From the NCBI RefSeq assembly GCF_005860765.1, contig NZ_VCEI01000029.1:400528-464527 (forward strand): a DNA stretch of 64,000 nt. Direction: 5' to 3'. How positions within the stretch are numbered: the stretch's first letter is position 1; each line of letters starts with the position of its first letter. A program made the position numbers and the translations under genes. Origin of the DNA: Dyadobacter sediminis (GTDB taxonomy: Bacteria > Bacteroidota > Bacteroidia > Cytophagales > Spirosomataceae). The notes beneath the pieces are model-generated. The model was not told the origin of the DNA and did no database searches. It was given only the letters and a program-made list of their open reading frames with translations. This document shows, piece by piece, positions 62,993 to 64,000 of the stretch.

Positions 62993-64000
62993 GATTCGGA
63001 TAAATCGTGGATTTTTCCAACTCAACTTCTGATTCTGAGCTGAAAAGTTCCTCTGCACTGGTTCTTGCACCGGAAGTCACAGGACCGTTGGTTACAATTA
63101 GTAACTGCGGCTTGTTGGATGCATTTTCCTTACTATTGATATTGACGTTCTTGTTCTGATTGCTCGGGTTTTTCACGGCAATGCTTACTACTTTATCCGC
63201 TGCAAGCTGCGCCTGAACATAAGCCGTTACATCAATCTCGTAGTACTTGGCAGTATTATTTACACCTACTGAACCCAGAACCGTTGACGAACTTGCCGGG
63301 GCATTGTTCAGATTGATTCCGCCTTCTGTCCAGCTATCGTTGTCAACACCGTATGCAGACAAATTGATAGAAGTCGTATTTTCAGTATTGCTGGCGTAAA
63401 TACGAAGCTTGGCCGAACTTACCTGACTCAGGCTGCTGAGCGAGAACTTCAGGTAAGCCGAACGGGTAATACCGTCTCCGCTTCCGGACTTCACGACCAT
63501 ATTTGTAGCACTTCCGTAATTGGTACCTGCATAGCTGCCGTTGCGAACATACGAATCTGCAAGTGGCGACAATGTTACTGATGTAGGAGCTGTCACATTA
63601 TTAACAGTCACTACTATGGTTTCATCATCAGACAAAGCAGGTGAGCCGTTATCGGTCACTTTCACTGTGAAGGTAAAGCTGCCCGTGGTAGCCGGTGTCC
63701 ATGTGAACACACCTGTTGTTGCATTGATGGCTGCTCCACTTGGCGCATTAACTAACGAGAACGTTTTGCTCTGGCCTGTATTGGCGTCGGTTGCTGTTGC
63801 AGTAAAGCTCAGCGCTTGTCCTGTGATTGCCGTTTTATTACCAATTGCAGCTAAAACTGGTGCTACATTAGTTGTTGTTGTATTACCCACGGTGACGGTG
63901 ATGGTTTCCTCATCAGACAAGGCGGGCGATCCGTTATCGGTCACTTTGACGGTGAAGCTGAAGCTGCCTGCCGCGGCCGGTGTCCAGCTGAAAGCGCCCG
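62760..64000 (-). CDS. T9SS type A secreted repeat protein with DNRLRE/CBM96-like domain (5' end outside window)
   Basis: The frame is open to the right edge, so the N-terminus is missing. The visible 413 codons hold Ig/cadherin-like repeats of about 93 residues (VAPVLAAIGNKTAITGQ, TWTPATTGSFTFTVKVTDNG; a further repeat enters at the edge), then a DNRLRE/CBM96-like domain (ADSYVRNGSYAGTNYGS, RSAYLKFSLSSL). A type A sorting domain follows (IYPNPVQKHFTVEFSK to GIYMLRIQSASL). This architecture fits a large secreted glycan-binding protein, possibly a carbohydrate-active enzyme with its catalytic part upstream. An ATG-like start inside the repeats is not the true start. Confidence 0.9.
   Translation of the reverse strand, partial: GAFSWTPAAAGSFSFTVKVTDNGSPALSDEETITVTVGNTTTTNVAPVLAAIGNKTAITGQALSFTATATDANTGQSKTFSLVNAPSGAAINATTGVFTWTPATTGSFTFTVKVTDNGSPALSDDETIVVTVNNVTAPTSVTLSPLADSYVRNGSYAGTNYGSATNMVVKSGSGDGITRSAYLKFSLSSLSQVSSAKLRIYASNTENTTSINLSAYGVDNDSWTEGGINLNNAPASSSTVLGSVGVNNTAKYYEIDVTAYVQAQLAADKVVSIAVKNPSNQNKNVNINSKENASNKPQLLIVTNGPVTSGARTSAEELFSSESEVELEKSTIYPNPVQKHFTVEFSKQHSKDVSLEIISQLGRTYKINLPEHSRSGSKAEVNISDLSLTEGIYMLRIQSASLTEVVKVFVVD

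Noticed and set aside
1..64000. CRISPR array, rRNA operon, integrase or insertion sequence
   Set aside because: No array of short regularly spaced repeats, no rRNA sequence and no transposase or integrase reading frame was seen. The only repeats found are the pairs listed as features.

Overview
The window looks like chromosomal DNA of a member of the Bacteroidota, most likely the order Cytophagales (a Dyadobacter/Spirosoma-like genome). The evidence is a SusC/SusD pair, a GldG-type gliding/ABC protein next to dnaN, type IX secretion (T9SS) C-terminal sorting domains, a eukaryote-like GT3 glycogen synthase, many starts without a Shine-Dalgarno sequence, and a TTG-N21-TAnnTTTG promoter in front of the tRNA gene. 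The genus is an inference and was not tested against a database.

Region 1 (1-14160) is an accessory carbohydrate locus read on the minus strand. It holds SusC, SusD, a large DUF1549/DUF1553 protein with c-type haem motifs, a DUF1501 Tat protein, an L-rhamnose mutarotase, a membrane cytochrome c/leucine-rich-repeat protein and a Tat-exported TIM-barrel sugar isomerase/epimerase. A phytanoyl-CoA-dioxygenase-like gene lies upstream, and an AraC regulator is divergent from it. Region 2 (14177-23633) is mostly housekeeping: YraN nuclease-like protein, lipB, a PolB-like exonuclease, RNase R, GldG and DnaN. A GxxExxY protein and a DUF1080 hydrolase sit among them. Region 3 (23680-25977) is a BlaI/M56 signalling pair preceded by three copies of one operator dyad.

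Region 4 (26041-53340) is core metabolism: a flavin/2Fe-2S reductase, an aminotransferase, RtcB, isocitrate dehydrogenase, a folate cyclo-ligase, asd, an isolated nuoD beside a GHL10 hydrolase, glycogen synthase, prmA, plsY, an M20 peptidase, hpt and a beta-CASP nuclease. It also holds a 1558-residue exported protein of unknown function and two small PIN-type toxin-antitoxin loci. In the second of these the toxin carries a stop at codon 4. Most genes in regions 2-4 are separated by clear intrinsic terminators.

Region 5 (53381-64000) begins with tRNA-Leu(CAG) and looks like a variable zone. A 30-bp direct repeat (28/30 identical) overlaps the tRNA terminator and recurs about 6 kb downstream. 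It brackets three secreted-protein genes: two paralogues with Cys-rich repeats around one T9SS-sorted protein. After these come a styrene-monooxygenase-like flavoprotein, a 318-bp duplicated T9SS sorting-domain/terminator segment on either side of a methyltransferase gene, and a T9SS protein that runs off the right edge.

Best candidates for undescribed biology are the secreted trio at the tRNA-Leu repeat, the SusCD-cytochrome-PSD1-DUF1501 sugar locus, the BlaI/M56 pair with a coiled-coil output domain, and the giant exported protein at 42106-46782.
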